A stretch of DNA of 61,555 bases from Bacteroidota bacterium (GCA_013288325.1 JABDCB010000010.1:1-61555), one strand, 5' to 3'. Positions 34,606-44,225 are shown, counted from the stretch's first letter. The notes: generated by a model not told the origin, from the letters alone. Numbers and translations: made by a program.

Positions 34606-34619
34606 GGAATAAAGCCTGC

Positions 34620-35648
34620 TTATCTTTTCTTTTCCGAAAATTTCTTCACATAGTCCTGCCACTTCTCGGTTTTGTATGCGTTATCACCGTAAAAAAGAAG
34701 AACCGGCTCCAACGTTTCCGGTGAGATATAAAACGGCAAGGTGTCCAGTATGGTCATACTCTCATCGGTAATAATAAGCGTTGGCAGAGAGAGGTTGCGG
34801 TGACTCAGCTCCATAACCAGATCGTGAAATGGTGTGCCGTTGGTGCCTGAGTTGGTATAGGTTTTCCCACCAAAATGAAGCGTGTCTTTTGTTTCGGCAT
34901 TGAGATCAATCAGGTAAAAATGTTTACTCAGATATTCTTTCAGCCGAGCATCGCTGAAGGTTGTTTTATTCATGACTTTACATCCGTTGCACCAGTTGGT
35001 GTAAATGTCGAATATGAATTTACGGGGAGCTTTGACATTCAGTTTTTGTGCCTCTGTTAATGAATACCATTTGATATCCGGTTCCTTGCTTTTAGTAGTA
35101 TCATAAAAAGCTTTCTGGAAATGAGTTTTGAATTCCTCAAAGGCGGTTGTCCTGAAAATATTTTCCACGGTATACACCAGGATCGGTTCTATCTGGCGAT
35201 TGTCCAGATAACCGGAAGTATTTAACTGAAACTGGAAATTGTTGCCGATAAATAAGGTAGAAGGGTAGGTAAGCTTATTACCCAGAAATTTAAATGCCAG
35301 CTGATGCGTAGAACGGGGAGCTTTGGAAGGATTGAAATATTTTTCTCCCATATAAATGATCGTATCCTGTCCTTCCGCATTAAATTTAACAGGGTAGAAC
35401 CAGGTATTGATATAGGTAGCGAGGTTAGGATCGCTATAGGTAGTTCGCATCATCTGTTTGCACCATCCGCACCAGTCAGTATAAATGTCCACCAGAAAAG
35501 GTTTGGGTTGCTTTTTATTCAGCTCCTGAGCTTCGGCAAAGGAATACCATTTTACAAGGCCCTGTTCTTCTACGGTAGGATTGTGTTCCTGAGCGGTTAC
35601 AGGGGCGATGAAAAGAGAAAGAAAGAAGAAAACTATCAAATAACGCAT
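34620..35648 (-). CDS. secreted tandem thioredoxin-like protein
   Basis: A 342-residue protein with a signal peptide (residues 1-19, ending PVTAQ) and two thioredoxin-like domains that arose by internal duplication. KWYSFAEAQELN...DIYTDWCGWCKQM is echoed by KWYSLTEAQKLN...DIYTNWCNGCKVM. The first has a CGWC active site, the second CNGC. It should act in the periplasm on disulfides or thiols. The repeated WYS-EAQ leader before each domain is a family trait that I cannot name. It converges with the hotdog gene. Confidence 0.85.
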   Translation of the reverse strand: MRYLIVFFFLSLFIAPVTAQEHNPTVEEQGLVKWYSFAEAQELNKKQPKPFLVDIYTDWCGWCKQMMRTTYSDPNLATYINTWFYPVKFNAEGQDTIIYMGEKYFNPSKAPRSTHQLAFKFLGNKLTYPSTLFIGNNFQFQLNTSGYLDNRQIEPILVYTVENIFRTTAFEEFKTHFQKAFYDTTKSKEPDIKWYSLTEAQKLNVKAPRKFIFDIYTNWCNGCKVMNKTTFSDARLKEYLSKHFYLIDLNAETKDTLHFGGKTYTNSGTNGTPFHDLVMELSHRNLSLPTLIITDESMTILDTLPFYISPETLEPVLLFYGDNAYKTEKWQDYVKKFSEKKR

Positions 35649-35696
35649 GGTTGGAAAGGGTTTCTGCTCTATTTAAAGGTAGAAAAAATAATGTAA

Positions 35697-36440
35697 TTAA
35701 AGGTTCTCCAGCATACGTATTACTTCCGGACGTTTACGGGAAGAAACAGGTATATTGGTTCCGTCATTCATAATCAGATATCCTCCGTCAGTTTTAATAA
35801 ATTCACGGATATAACGGGTGTTTACAAGATGAGAATGGTGTACCCGGTAAAAGCCCTGGTCCTGGAGTATTTCTTCAAAATCCTTAAGGGTACGGGTTAC
35901 CAGCATTTTTTTTCCATTGGTAAAATGAAACTCGGTATAATTTACATTCGATTCACAACGTTGTATATCGGATATGTTGACTACATGAATTTTATCCTGA
36001 GAATGAAGGGCCAGCTTTTCCTGTTTTTTAGACCCTCCGCTGATGCTTTCCTTTAATATGTTCAGGCTTTGTGCCGAGTGCCCGGAAGGAGCTCCCAGTT
36101 TTTTTACAGCCACTTTCAGTTCATCGGGATCTATCGGTTTGAGCAGATAATCGAGTGCTGAAAAACGAAATGCCTTGATGGCATGAGCATCCGATGCTGT
36201 CGTAAAAATAATTCGAAATGGAGTTTCCTGAAGAATATCGAGGAGGTCAAAACCGCTACCGTCGGGCATCTGTACATCTAAAAAAACAACATCGGGATTC
36301 AGTTTTCGGATCAATTTTATTCCTTCTACCACTCCCGAGGCTTCTCCTATAAGCTCCACTTCCGGACAATAAGCCTGCAAGTCCTTTTTAAGGGATTTGC
36401 GCGCTTGTTCAATATCGTCTATGATAACAGCTTTATACAT
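35697..36440 (-). CDS. LytTR-family response regulator
   Basis: A 247-residue regulator. Residues 1-120 are a receiver domain with acidic pocket Asp8/Asp9, phosphoacceptor Asp55 in VVFLDVQMPDGSG, and the switch Lys in DYLLKPID. Residues 140-247 are a LytTR DNA-binding domain (DIQRCESNVNYTEFHF, FYRVHHSHLVNTRYI). Most LytTR regulators pair with a membrane histidine kinase, but none is encoded beside it. A TATATTTG box at 36451-36458 ends 10 bp before its ATG. Its targets are unknown. Confidence 0.92.
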   Translation of the reverse strand: MYKAVIIDDIEQARKSLKKDLQAYCPEVELIGEASGVVEGIKLIRKLNPDVVFLDVQMPDGSGFDLLDILQETPFRIIFTTASDAHAIKAFRFSALDYLLKPIDPDELKVAVKKLGAPSGHSAQSLNILKESISGGSKKQEKLALHSQDKIHVVNISDIQRCESNVNYTEFHFTNGKKMLVTRTLKDFEEILQDQGFYRVHHSHLVNTRYIREFIKTDGGYLIMNDGTNIPVSSRKRPEVIRMLENL

Positions 36441-36450
36441 GGGGCTCGTG

Positions 36451-36458
36451 CAAATATA
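36451..36458 (-). promoter_or_regulatory. Bacteroidetes -7 box (TATATTTG) upstream of the LytTR regulator
   Basis: On the minus strand TATATTTG matches TAnnTTTG and lies 10 bp before the ATG at 36440, which would give a very short 5' leader. The divergent DUF1272 gene begins 85 bp away. Confidence 0.5.
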
Positions 36459-36524
36459 GTTAATAGGAGTGAGCGTACATCTTATCAGATTCCTATATTA
36501 GGAGAGAATTTAACACTACAACAA

Positions 36525-36815
36525 ATGCTTGTTCTTAAACCCGATTGCGAAAATTGCGGTAAGGAATTACCTCCCGAAGCTACCGATGCCTGTATCTGCA
36601 GTTTTGAGTGTACGTTTTGCAGATCGTGTGTGGAAGAGGTGCTGGAAAATATTTGTCCTAATTGTGGAGGTGGCTTTGCTCCCCGCCCTATACGGCCCAA
36701 GGAGCTGGTAGTAAAATACCCTGCTCAGGTTAAGAGTACCCTCAAAAAACTGGATCGTGAAAAGTATGGTGTGTTAAAAGAAAAATACGGACATATTCCT
36801 CCTGAAAAAAGGTAA
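36525..36815 (+). CDS. DUF1272 zinc-ribbon-like protein
   Basis: A 96-residue protein. MLVLKPDCENCGKELPP, ICSFECTFCRSCVEEVLENICPNCGGGF and the RPIRP ending are the DUF1272 signature, with four CxxC-type Cys pairs likely to bind zinc. I start it at the ATG at 36525, because the longer frame to 36405 would overlap the divergent regulator and its promoter and has no conserved residues. The C-terminal 30 residues after the RPIRP motif are an extra basic tail. The biochemical role of the family is unknown. Confidence 0.88.
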   Translation: MLVLKPDCENCGKELPPEATDACICSFECTFCRSCVEEVLENICPNCGGGFAPRPIRPKELVVKYPAQVKSTLKKLDREKYGVLKEKYGHIPPEKR

Positions 36816-36817
36816 TG

Positions 36818-37816
36818 TTATTTCAGGATAACAAACTTGCCCGAGCTAAGAACCGCTTCCGCAGCGCGTACTTTGTAGAAATAAATCCCCTGACTCAGGG
36901 CTGCTTCGCTGATCGCCAATAAGTCACGATCAGGATCCATGGCATAGGTCCTCAACAGTTTGCCGCAAACATCATAAATTTCGAATACTGCTTCCTGGTG
37001 GGTACCTAATTCATAACTGATCTGCATGGTCCCGTTATTGGGATTGGGGTACAGTTTTACCGTAGCAGGCACAGTCTGGAGCGGAGTAATACCCATTGTT
37101 CCAAGGGTGTCAAGGCCAACGAAGACATCGTCTATATAATAAAACGATTCTCTCCAGTCATAGCTTGTAGGGTTGGGAGCTTCATGCATATACTGGATGT
37201 GCGAAAGTGAGTCGGAAACAAAATTGCCGAGTATCAGGTATTTTTCTCCTCCGGCGGCTGTAAAGCGGCCTTTTATCTCCATCCAGTTAAGTGTATCAGT
37301 AAGTGGGTTGAGAACAGGATCATTTTTAATCTGAGGAGAGCTCATCAGGGTGCCATCCAGAACGGGTTGTGTGGTCGTAAACTTGGCTCCAAAGTCATTA
37401 CAGGCATAAATAACATAGTTGGAAAGACTCACATAGAAAGACACAAAATATTGCTTGCCATGTTGCAGGGTATCTGTGAGCGGAACATAGATATAGTTAC
37501 GTAGATTTTTGGTATAGGCAAAAGAGTCGAGGTAGATAGGAGCAAGGCCGGCATAAGCTGCGCCTCCATTGCGTTGCCACTGAATTCCCCATTCGTTTAT
37601 GGGAAGCCCAACTGCACCGGAGTCGCCTCCGCAATAATATTCGAAATACTGCACATTGAGGCCATACCACTTATCCACAAAACCCTGAAATTGATTGGTG
37701 CTGTGATCGCACACAAGGGTATCTTCAAAACCCGGATTGGGTACCAGATTAACCTGGGCTTTCATCCATGAGCAGCACACAAGACTGAACAGGAATATGT
37801 AAATGATCTTTTTCAA
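36818..37816 (-). CDS. T9SS type A sorting-domain secreted protein
   Basis: Starting at the TTG at 37816, the product is 332 residues: signal peptide KKIIYIFLFSLVCCSWMKAQ, then NLVPNPGFEDTLVCD, a beta-sandwich region of the kind seen in Bacteroidetes surface proteins, and a C-terminal type A sorting domain (KLYPNPNNGTMQISYEL, YDVCGKLLRTY, SQGIYFYKV, GKFVILK). It is secreted by the type IX system and anchored or released. The frame extends to another TTG at 37849, but a TACCTTTG box lies inside that extension, which favours 37816. There is no ATG option before the signal peptide. Confidence 0.8.
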   Translation of the reverse strand: MKKIIYIFLFSLVCCSWMKAQVNLVPNPGFEDTLVCDHSTNQFQGFVDKWYGLNVQYFEYYCGGDSGAVGLPINEWGIQWQRNGGAAYAGLAPIYLDSFAYTKNLRNYIYVPLTDTLQHGKQYFVSFYVSLSNYVIYACNDFGAKFTTTQPVLDGTLMSSPQIKNDPVLNPLTDTLNWMEIKGRFTAAGGEKYLILGNFVSDSLSHIQYMHEAPNPTSYDWRESFYYIDDVFVGLDTLGTMGITPLQTVPATVKLYPNPNNGTMQISYELGTHQEAVFEIYDVCGKLLRTYAMDPDRDLLAISEAALSQGIYFYKVRAAEAVLSSGKFVILK

Positions 37817-37821
37817 GGCCT

Positions 37822-37829
37822 CAAAGGTA
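37822..37829 (-). promoter_or_regulatory. Bacteroidetes -7 box (TACCTTTG) 5 bp before a TTG start
   Basis: TACCTTTG on the minus strand is identical to the box at 34203. It lies inside the longer reading frame but just before the TTG at 37816 that begins the signal peptide. If used, the mRNA would start at or next to the TTG. Confidence 0.45.
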
Positions 37830-37849
37830 ACAATAATTGAAGAATGCAA

Positions 37850-37879
37850 AACCCCCTCCTTTAAACAAGGGAGGGGGTT
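37850..37879 (-). terminator. AACCCCCTCC / GGAGGGGGTT hairpin after the SprB-repeat gene
   Basis: A 10-bp G/C-rich stem with a 10-nt loop lies 22 bp past the stop of the minus-strand gene 37901-39583. On that strand it is followed by a short TTTT, so it is a plausible terminator. Its CCCCCTCC words resemble the larger inverted repeat at 51988-52100. Confidence 0.65.
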
Positions 37880-37900
37880 GAGATTAGAAAAGGGTTAGTT

Positions 37901-39583
37901 TTATTCCTTTATAAAGAATTTATGCATGCTTCCACCCGGGAAATTCAGACGTAGCAGATAGGTGCCGGGGGCCAGACCGGAAAGATCCAGCAGATTGGCT
38001 TTAAAATCTTTTCTTTCAAAAAGCAGTTCACCCATACCATTAAACAATTCAAGGCTCTGAATATTATACTGAGCCGGAATCTGAATATTGATAAAATCAC
38101 CTGCCGGATTTGGGAAGATAAACATGGCTGGAGCCTCCATTTCAACAATGCCTGTAACACCAAGCGTATCGGTAACACACACTTTACAATTGTTGGAGTC
38201 GGTAACACAAACGGTGTAATAGCCGGCTGTAAGACCGCTGCAACTTGGAGTACTACAGTTGTTAGGACTCCATGAATAGGTATAGGTTCCTCCGGTACCG
38301 CCGGTAACCGATACCGAATCTTTTCCATCGGCTGCTGTGGAACTGCTGGCAGGTGTTGCCAAAACAGTTGGAACAATGGCTGGTGGCTGCGTGATATTGA
38401 AAAATTTAGTTGTAGTACAACCGTTCGAATCGGTTATGTTACATATTTCTGGTCCTGCTGCCAATGCAAAATACAAAGGGTTCGGAACCCAGGAGTAGGT
38501 ATAAGGTGCTGTTCCTCCGCTGGCGGAAGCCGTAGCCATTCCCGTGCCTCCATGACATTTGGCATTTATCTGGGTGGTTGCTGCTGTTAATGGTTGCGCT
38601 GGCCCGGTGATAGATACCGAATCTGTTTTGGAGCAACCGTTTGCATCTGTAATGGTAACGGCAACGTTACCGGTACAAAGACGGGTAGCCGAATCTCTTG
38701 TAGTAGGACTGCTGCTCCAGGAGTAGGTATAAGGTGTTGTTCCTCCGCTGGTGGTGGTATATGCTTTGCCACGACACTGGCCTCCGCATTTGTTGTTTAC
38801 CTGACTTGTGATACCGCCTACTAATACAGAAGGCTGGGTAATGGTAACGGTATTGGTTCCAGTACAGCCATTTACATCTTTAGCGGTAACGGTATAGGTT
38901 CCGGCACACATGCTGGAGTCAGTAGTGCTGGTATTGCTGCTACCGGTCCAGGAATAGGTATAGGGAGATGTTCCTCCGGAAGTACTGACAGTAACTTTTC
39001 CGTTACAGTTACCACCGCATTTAACATTGGTTTGCGTAACGATAGCAACAGCAGGCGGCGCAGAAGTTGTTACGATACCGGTTGTTGCACTCATACATGC
39101 GTTACCATCTGTAACAGTAAGGGTGTAGGTGCCTGGGCAGAGGCTGCTGGCGCCCGGGCCGGTACCACCGCTTGGTGTCCAGCTGTAGGAGTACAAAGGA
39201 GTTCCACCGTTAGCAGCACCCATCAATGATCCTGTACAGGAACACGTGCTGGAGTTAGGACCCATGGTAAGGCTCAATGCAGTTGGTTGTGTAATGGTTA
39301 CTGTTGCAGAAGTTGAACAGGTAGCTGCATCCGTCACACTAACGGTATACGTTCCTGCACAAAGCAGTTTGGCGGTATCCGAAGTCCCGCCTGAAGGTGA
39401 CCAGGAATAAGTGTAAGGTGCCACACCACCTGTTGGGTTAGCAATAGCACGTCCATTGCACAATCCAAAGCAGGTAACATTTGTTGACGAAATGGTGACA
39501 GAGCACTGTGCGCTGGCCATGGTAGGAGCAAGAGCTAAAAAACCGATTGCAGCTACCAATAAATAGGTATGAATTTTTTTCAT
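37901..39583 (-). CDS. SprB-repeat adhesin-like protein with T9SS type A sorting domain
   Basis: A 560-residue surface protein. A signal peptide (residues 1-25, ending MASAQ) is followed by about six SprB-type repeats of 70-80 residues. Each carries a conserved CxG-CxG start, GG-APYTYSW core, CAGTYTVTVTD and a closing VTITQP. The C-terminus is a type A sorting domain (FIFPNPAGDFINI, APGTYLLRL, HKFFIKE). SprB repeats occur in gliding adhesins. Six units is small compared with SprB itself. The even number of Cys per unit suggests disulfide-stabilised beta-sandwiches. Confidence 0.9.
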   Translation of the reverse strand: MKKIHTYLLVAAIGFLALAPTMASAQCSVTISSTNVTCFGLCNGRAIANPTGGVAPYTYSWSPSGGTSDTAKLLCAGTYTVSVTDAATCSTSATVTITQPTALSLTMGPNSSTCSCTGSLMGAANGGTPLYSYSWTPSGGTGPGASSLCPGTYTLTVTDGNACMSATTGIVTTSAPPAVAIVTQTNVKCGGNCNGKVTVSTSGGTSPYTYSWTGSSNTSTTDSSMCAGTYTVTAKDVNGCTGTNTVTITQPSVLVGGITSQVNNKCGGQCRGKAYTTTSGGTTPYTYSWSSSPTTRDSATRLCTGNVAVTITDANGCSKTDSVSITGPAQPLTAATTQINAKCHGGTGMATASASGGTAPYTYSWVPNPLYFALAAGPEICNITDSNGCTTTKFFNITQPPAIVPTVLATPASSSTAADGKDSVSVTGGTGGTYTYSWSPNNCSTPSCSGLTAGYYTVCVTDSNNCKVCVTDTLGVTGIVEMEAPAMFIFPNPAGDFINIQIPAQYNIQSLELFNGMGELLFERKDFKANLLDLSGLAPGTYLLRLNFPGGSMHKFFIKE

Positions 39584-39972
39584 GTAAAGGTTTGTTATGT
39601 TGAAAATCAGGCCAATATAGGAAATATTTATAAGGAAAGTATGGACTGGTTCTTACTGCGAAACCAGAAAGTAAGACAAGGGCTAAGGAATGGCTTGTTT
39701 TACAGTATAAAAAGAGGCTGAAAACAGAATCTATCGCTTGTTTGTAAAGGCGTAATTGCTTGGTTATTAATAGTTAATGATTTGTGTTCTCCAAACATGA
39801 TAAGATCCGCCTCCATAGAATCCCATCGAATTCGGTTGGAAATTTTTACTACGGTGCAATAGTTTTAGAGTATTAATCCTGCAAACAATTTTTTTATTGA
39901 TAAGAATCTGATCTCCTCCTGAAGCGGATCAGCAACTACAACAACATATTCAATAACCTAACACCGAAAAAC
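39584..39972. other. 389-bp divergent intergenic region
   Basis: This gap separates the two divergently transcribed SprB-repeat genes and presumably holds both promoters. I found no open frame worth naming, no clear TAnnTTTG box at a usual distance, no terminator and no repeat shared with other gaps. It is A/T-rich, with an isolated palindromic CGAATTCG near 39828. Confidence 0.5.
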
Positions 39973-42900
39973 ATGGACATATCGTACTCTTCCCGTTCAT
40001 CTTTTTTCACTGCCTGTTGTAAAAGGATAGCCTTGTTGTTATTTCTGTCTCTTTATTTTCACGCAACAGGACAGGTGAGTTTCAAAGGCACTGTACATGA
40101 AAAGAGCAAATCGGCCGGATGGCATTCTGTAGATGCTTATATGCCCGGACACATACAGGCTTTTCAGGAAAATCTCGGACAATATAAAAATCCGGTAAAT
40201 AACTGGGATGTAAAATATGCCTGTAACTCAGGAGGTACATTGGTATTGTTTACCGAAAAAGGGTTGATCTGGTCTTCTGCGGAAGTGATTCATGAAGAGG
40301 AAGGAAAAGAAAGAAAGGGTAAGAAGCGGGAAGAGGAAGAAGAACGCGAAACACATATCGTTTATCACAATACCGTGATGAACTGGGAAGGGGCCAATCC
40401 TCATCCGGCGATGGAAGTTTCAGAGGAAACACCCTTTTATTTTTGCAGCAGCAATGCCATGGATGTTCATCAGGCTATCAATCATATCAGAGGGTTCAAG
40501 AAACTTCGGTACAAAGACCTCTATCCGGGAATAGATGTGGAGTATACATTTCATCCTGAGCAGGGAATAAAATATGTATTAATTGTAAAGCCGGGAGCTG
40601 TGATCTCTGCTTTTTCTATGCACTACAGCGGCCAGCAGGGATTGAAACTGGATGCATCCGGAAATCTGCATATTGAAACAGCAGTAGGCGATATTCTGGA
40701 TCATGCACCTTCCACTTATAGCACCGATGGACAGCCGCTTGCATCTTCTTACGAATTGTCAGGATCCGCTTCTGTTCATTTCCATGTAGAACGCACAGGA
40801 GAAGATCATGGAATGCTGATTGATCCCTGGACGGTAAATCCTACAACCCCTCCCGGAAGCAATGATTTTAACCCTACCGATGTAGGTATGGACGGGGATA
40901 ACAACACCTATATCCTGGGTATGGATTTCAACCATAAAATGTATGTGCAGAAATATGATCCTACTGGTCTGCTAAAATGGTCTTATACATTCAATGAATA
41001 TTCGGGTACCGATATTTCAGATCTGGCGGTTGATCCAGCAGGTAATACCTATGTGGCATCGCCTTATATGTTTTCAAATTCAAACGGGAAGCAGTATGCG
41101 ATGGTAAGTCTGAATACAGCCGGGGCAAGAAATTATTTCTACGATACTTATAATAACACGGATGTTTTCGAAACCTGGGTGCTTGCATACTCCTGTAATT
41201 ACAGTACGCTGATACAAGCCGGAGCCTATGCGGTAGGTAAGATGCAGGCGGCGGTTATGAATCCCGCCAATGGTACCATTGGTGCACTTAATACCACACC
41301 GGCTGTTGGAGAACTTATTGCAGGAACAGTGGCGCCGAATAATCTTTTTTATGCATTGGCGGCTGTGGGCAGTAATGGTAAAAATGCAGTTGCCTGTTTC
41401 AGTTATACCGGTTCTTCTATCAGTTATAACTGGTCTGCCGATCCGGGATATAACTTTACCGATTTTTCATTAAAGATGAATGCAAGCGCTGTTCCCATCA
41501 ACGGTATTGCTGCCGGATGTGCCTATCTCTATACCACTGATGGTCTCTCGCTCGATCAGCGTAGCCTTACCAATGGATCGCTTATTCGTCGCATTTCTGT
41601 TCCCGGAGGTACCAATTCAGGAAGCAATATCAACTCGGGATTAGCCGTTGATCTTTCCTGCGGATATGTGTATGTAGGTTCTACCAATCATGTGTATTGT
41701 TATGATGCCAATCTCAATCTGGTTTTTACTTATAGCGGATTGCCGGGTATTGTGGCCGATGTAACGGTTGATAACGGACTCGTGTCCTGCTGCGGAGCTC
41801 CTGCCGGAGGGGGATCACCCGGATTTGTAGCTCAGTTTCCGGCTCAGAATTGCGGCACCGCCGTAAGCATTACACATGTTGATGCCAGTTGCACAGGAAC
41901 CAAAGGCTCTGCCACCGCCAATGCAACCTTTTGCAGCGGTCCTTATACATACCTCTGGAGTCCCGGTGGTCAGACATCGCAAACAGCTACAGGGTTGGCC
42001 CCTGGAATTTATACTGTTCAGATAGGCACCGCCAGTTCCTGTGCTACGGCTTACGATACGGTGACTATTAAAAGTAATACGGTGTTGCCTACGTCTCTTT
42101 CTTCTTCCAACGGTCCTTCTTGTAACGGATCGTGTTATGGAAGTGCCACTGCCGTCCCGATAGGAGGTACTGCTCCTTATGTATACAGCTGGACATCGGG
42201 CAAAGGAAATGCTTCGGTTGCCACATCATTATGCGCGGGTACTGTTTATACCTGTACCATCACCGATGCCAGCGGCTGTACCGGAACTCAAACTGTTAAT
42301 CTATCTCAGCCTTCAGCTTTGTCAGTTGCCTCTTCTCAAACCAATACTACCTGCAATGGAGGTATGAATGGAACGGCCACCGCAAAAGTGACGGGTGGCA
42401 CACCGGGTTATGTTTATTCCTGGAGCCCTGCACCTGGTGTAGGGCAGGGGACAGATAGTGCCTCTGGCCTTGGCGTCGGCACCTATACCTGTGCCATCAA
42501 GGATACAAACGGATGTGTTGCCACTAAGGCCGTTATCATCACCCAACCGGCAGCACTCGGTTCCGCTATTTCCGCAACACAAAATGTAAGCTGTAAAGGA
42601 GGAAGTAATGGCTCTGCAACAGTGACAGGTTCAGGAGGCACTCCCGGATATTCTTTCTCGTGGAGCCCAACCCCGGGAGCAGGGCAGGGAACAGCTTCGG
42701 TAACCGGTCTTTCATCCGGTACATATATGTGCATGGTTTCGGATACGAATGGTTGTACGGTATCCGATCTGGTACTTATTACCGAACCTACTGCATTAAC
42801 AAACACATTTAGTAAAACAACCCCAAGATGTAACGGAGCTGCTGACGGTACGGCTGATGTGGTGCCCGGTGGAGGTACACCCGGTTATACGTATCTCTGG

Positions 42901-44202
42901 AACCCAATGCCAACCAATGGGCAGGGTACGCCACATGCCGGAGGATTGGGAGCTGGTACTTATACCTGTACTGTTTCCGATACCAACGGATGTAGCACAC
43001 AGGCCATCATTATGCTTGGTCAGCCCTTGCCTGTTGTTGCAAGCAGCTCTTCCATGCCCGCCAGTTGCGGACTTGCCAATGGCTGGCTATCTGTTTCTCC
43101 TTCCGGGGGGGATGCGCCTTATACTTACTCCTGGTCACCTTCCGGAGGAATATCCGCTTCGGCTATTAATCTGAGCGGAGGAATTTATTCCTGTTATATC
43201 ACCGATGCCAATGGCTGTACTGGCTTTTTGCAGGATACGCTTTTGAATATAGGGCAGCCTCCATTGGCGCTTGTTACTTCCGGCGGCCCAACCACTTTCT
43301 GCAGCGGTGACAGTGTAAAGCTTATCGCAGCAGGAGGCACATCCTATCTGTGGAACACCGGTGATACAACCGCTGTCATCACCGTTACAAAAGGAGGTGC
43401 TTATTCCGTATCTGCAAAAAACACGTGCGGGGTGGCCACAGCACAAATCACCGTCACGGTTGATGCTTTGCCGGTTCCCGTTATCAGCGGAAACAAGGTT
43501 ATCTGTGCCGGTGATTCGGCATTGATAACAGCTTCTGGCGGTACCACATATCTTTGGAATCCAACGGGCGCCACTACACCTTCCATTTATATTCGCAATG
43601 GAGGAACATATACCGTTATGGTAAGCAACAGTTGCGGAACCACTGCTTCCTCTTTTAATCTGAATGTAAATAGCATTGCCTGCCATTTCACCTCCGGTCC
43701 GGATACAGGCTCTGCACCATTGCCAGTTAATTTTGCAGATCATAGCACAGGAACCCCTGTTTCCTGGTCGTGGAATTTTGGTAACGGATCAACGGCCACA
43801 GGGCAAAATCCGGAATATGTGTTTCCTTCATCGGGCACCTATACCGTTACTGAAACAGTAACCGATTCGTTTGGTTGCCGTAGTTCAAGCACAACCCTTG
43901 TTGTGATCCATGATCAAGCCTCCTGGATTGTGGTGCCGAATATTTTTACACCGAATGGTGACGGGGTCAATGATACCTGGCAGGTTTCCTATCAGAACAT
44001 ACAGGACTTTGATGCGAAAATATTTGACCGCTGGGGTGTTGAGCTGATACACCTCACCAGCCCGGGAGAATCGTGGGACGGACGCACGCTGGCAGGAAAC
44101 ATGGCGAGCGACGGAACGTATTATTATATTATCATGGCAACAGGAGGGGATGGAAAGAAGTATACCCTTACCGGATATACCATGCTGTTACACAATAAAT
44201 AA
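39973..44202 (+). CDS. giant SprB-repeat protein with gliding-motility-type (T9SS type B) C-terminus
   Basis: A 1409-residue cell-surface protein. A signal peptide (to about residue 34) is followed by a beta-rich N-terminal domain found in many such proteins (QAFQENLGQYKNP...YPGIDVEYTFHPEQGIKYVL), a beta-propeller-like region (about 295-620), about six SprB repeats (GGTPGYVYSWSP...GVGTYTCAIKDTNGC), Ig-like repeats (FCSGDSVKLIAAGGTSYLW), a PKD domain (PVSWSWNFGNGSTATG), and the type B tail FTPNGDGVNDTWQV...YDRWGVELI-like to the end. A charged Glu/Lys/Arg run lies at about residues 102-125. It is probably an adhesin. Confidence 0.9.
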   Translation: MDISYSSRSSFFTACCKRIALLLFLSLYFHATGQVSFKGTVHEKSKSAGWHSVDAYMPGHIQAFQENLGQYKNPVNNWDVKYACNSGGTLVLFTEKGLIWSSAEVIHEEEGKERKGKKREEEEERETHIVYHNTVMNWEGANPHPAMEVSEETPFYFCSSNAMDVHQAINHIRGFKKLRYKDLYPGIDVEYTFHPEQGIKYVLIVKPGAVISAFSMHYSGQQGLKLDASGNLHIETAVGDILDHAPSTYSTDGQPLASSYELSGSASVHFHVERTGEDHGMLIDPWTVNPTTPPGSNDFNPTDVGMDGDNNTYILGMDFNHKMYVQKYDPTGLLKWSYTFNEYSGTDISDLAVDPAGNTYVASPYMFSNSNGKQYAMVSLNTAGARNYFYDTYNNTDVFETWVLAYSCNYSTLIQAGAYAVGKMQAAVMNPANGTIGALNTTPAVGELIAGTVAPNNLFYALAAVGSNGKNAVACFSYTGSSISYNWSADPGYNFTDFSLKMNASAVPINGIAAGCAYLYTTDGLSLDQRSLTNGSLIRRISVPGGTNSGSNINSGLAVDLSCGYVYVGSTNHVYCYDANLNLVFTYSGLPGIVADVTVDNGLVSCCGAPAGGGSPGFVAQFPAQNCGTAVSITHVDASCTGTKGSATANATFCSGPYTYLWSPGGQTSQTATGLAPGIYTVQIGTASSCATAYDTVTIKSNTVLPTSLSSSNGPSCNGSCYGSATAVPIGGTAPYVYSWTSGKGNASVATSLCAGTVYTCTITDASGCTGTQTVNLSQPSALSVASSQTNTTCNGGMNGTATAKVTGGTPGYVYSWSPAPGVGQGTDSASGLGVGTYTCAIKDTNGCVATKAVIITQPAALGSAISATQNVSCKGGSNGSATVTGSGGTPGYSFSWSPTPGAGQGTASVTGLSSGTYMCMVSDTNGCTVSDLVLITEPTALTNTFSKTTPRCNGAADGTADVVPGGGTPGYTYLWNPMPTNGQGTPHAGGLGAGTYTCTVSDTNGCSTQAIIMLGQPLPVVASSSSMPASCGLANGWLSVSPSGGDAPYTYSWSPSGGISASAINLSGGIYSCYITDANGCTGFLQDTLLNIGQPPLALVTSGGPTTFCSGDSVKLIAAGGTSYLWNTGDTTAVITVTKGGAYSVSAKNTCGVATAQITVTVDALPVPVISGNKVICAGDSALITASGGTTYLWNPTGATTPSIYIRNGGTYTVMVSNSCGTTASSFNLNVNSIACHFTSGPDTGSAPLPVNFADHSTGTPVSWSWNFGNGSTATGQNPEYVFPSSGTYTVTETVTDSFGCRSSSTTLVVIHDQASWIVVPNIFTPNGDGVNDTWQVSYQNIQDFDAKIFDRWGVELIHLTSPGESWDGRTLAGNMASDGTYYYIIMATGGDGKKYTLTGYTMLLHNK

Positions 44203-44225
44203 TGTGAATGTTTTACGCGGAAAAA

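Noticed and set aside
36405-36524. 40-codon N-terminal extension of the DUF1272 protein
   Set aside because: It would overlap the divergent LytTR gene and its promoter box, and the family begins at MLxLKPxCExC.
37817-37849. TTG at 37849 as the start of the T9SS protein
   Set aside because: A TACCTTTG promoter box lies within this extension, and the signal peptide starts cleanly at the TTG at 37816.
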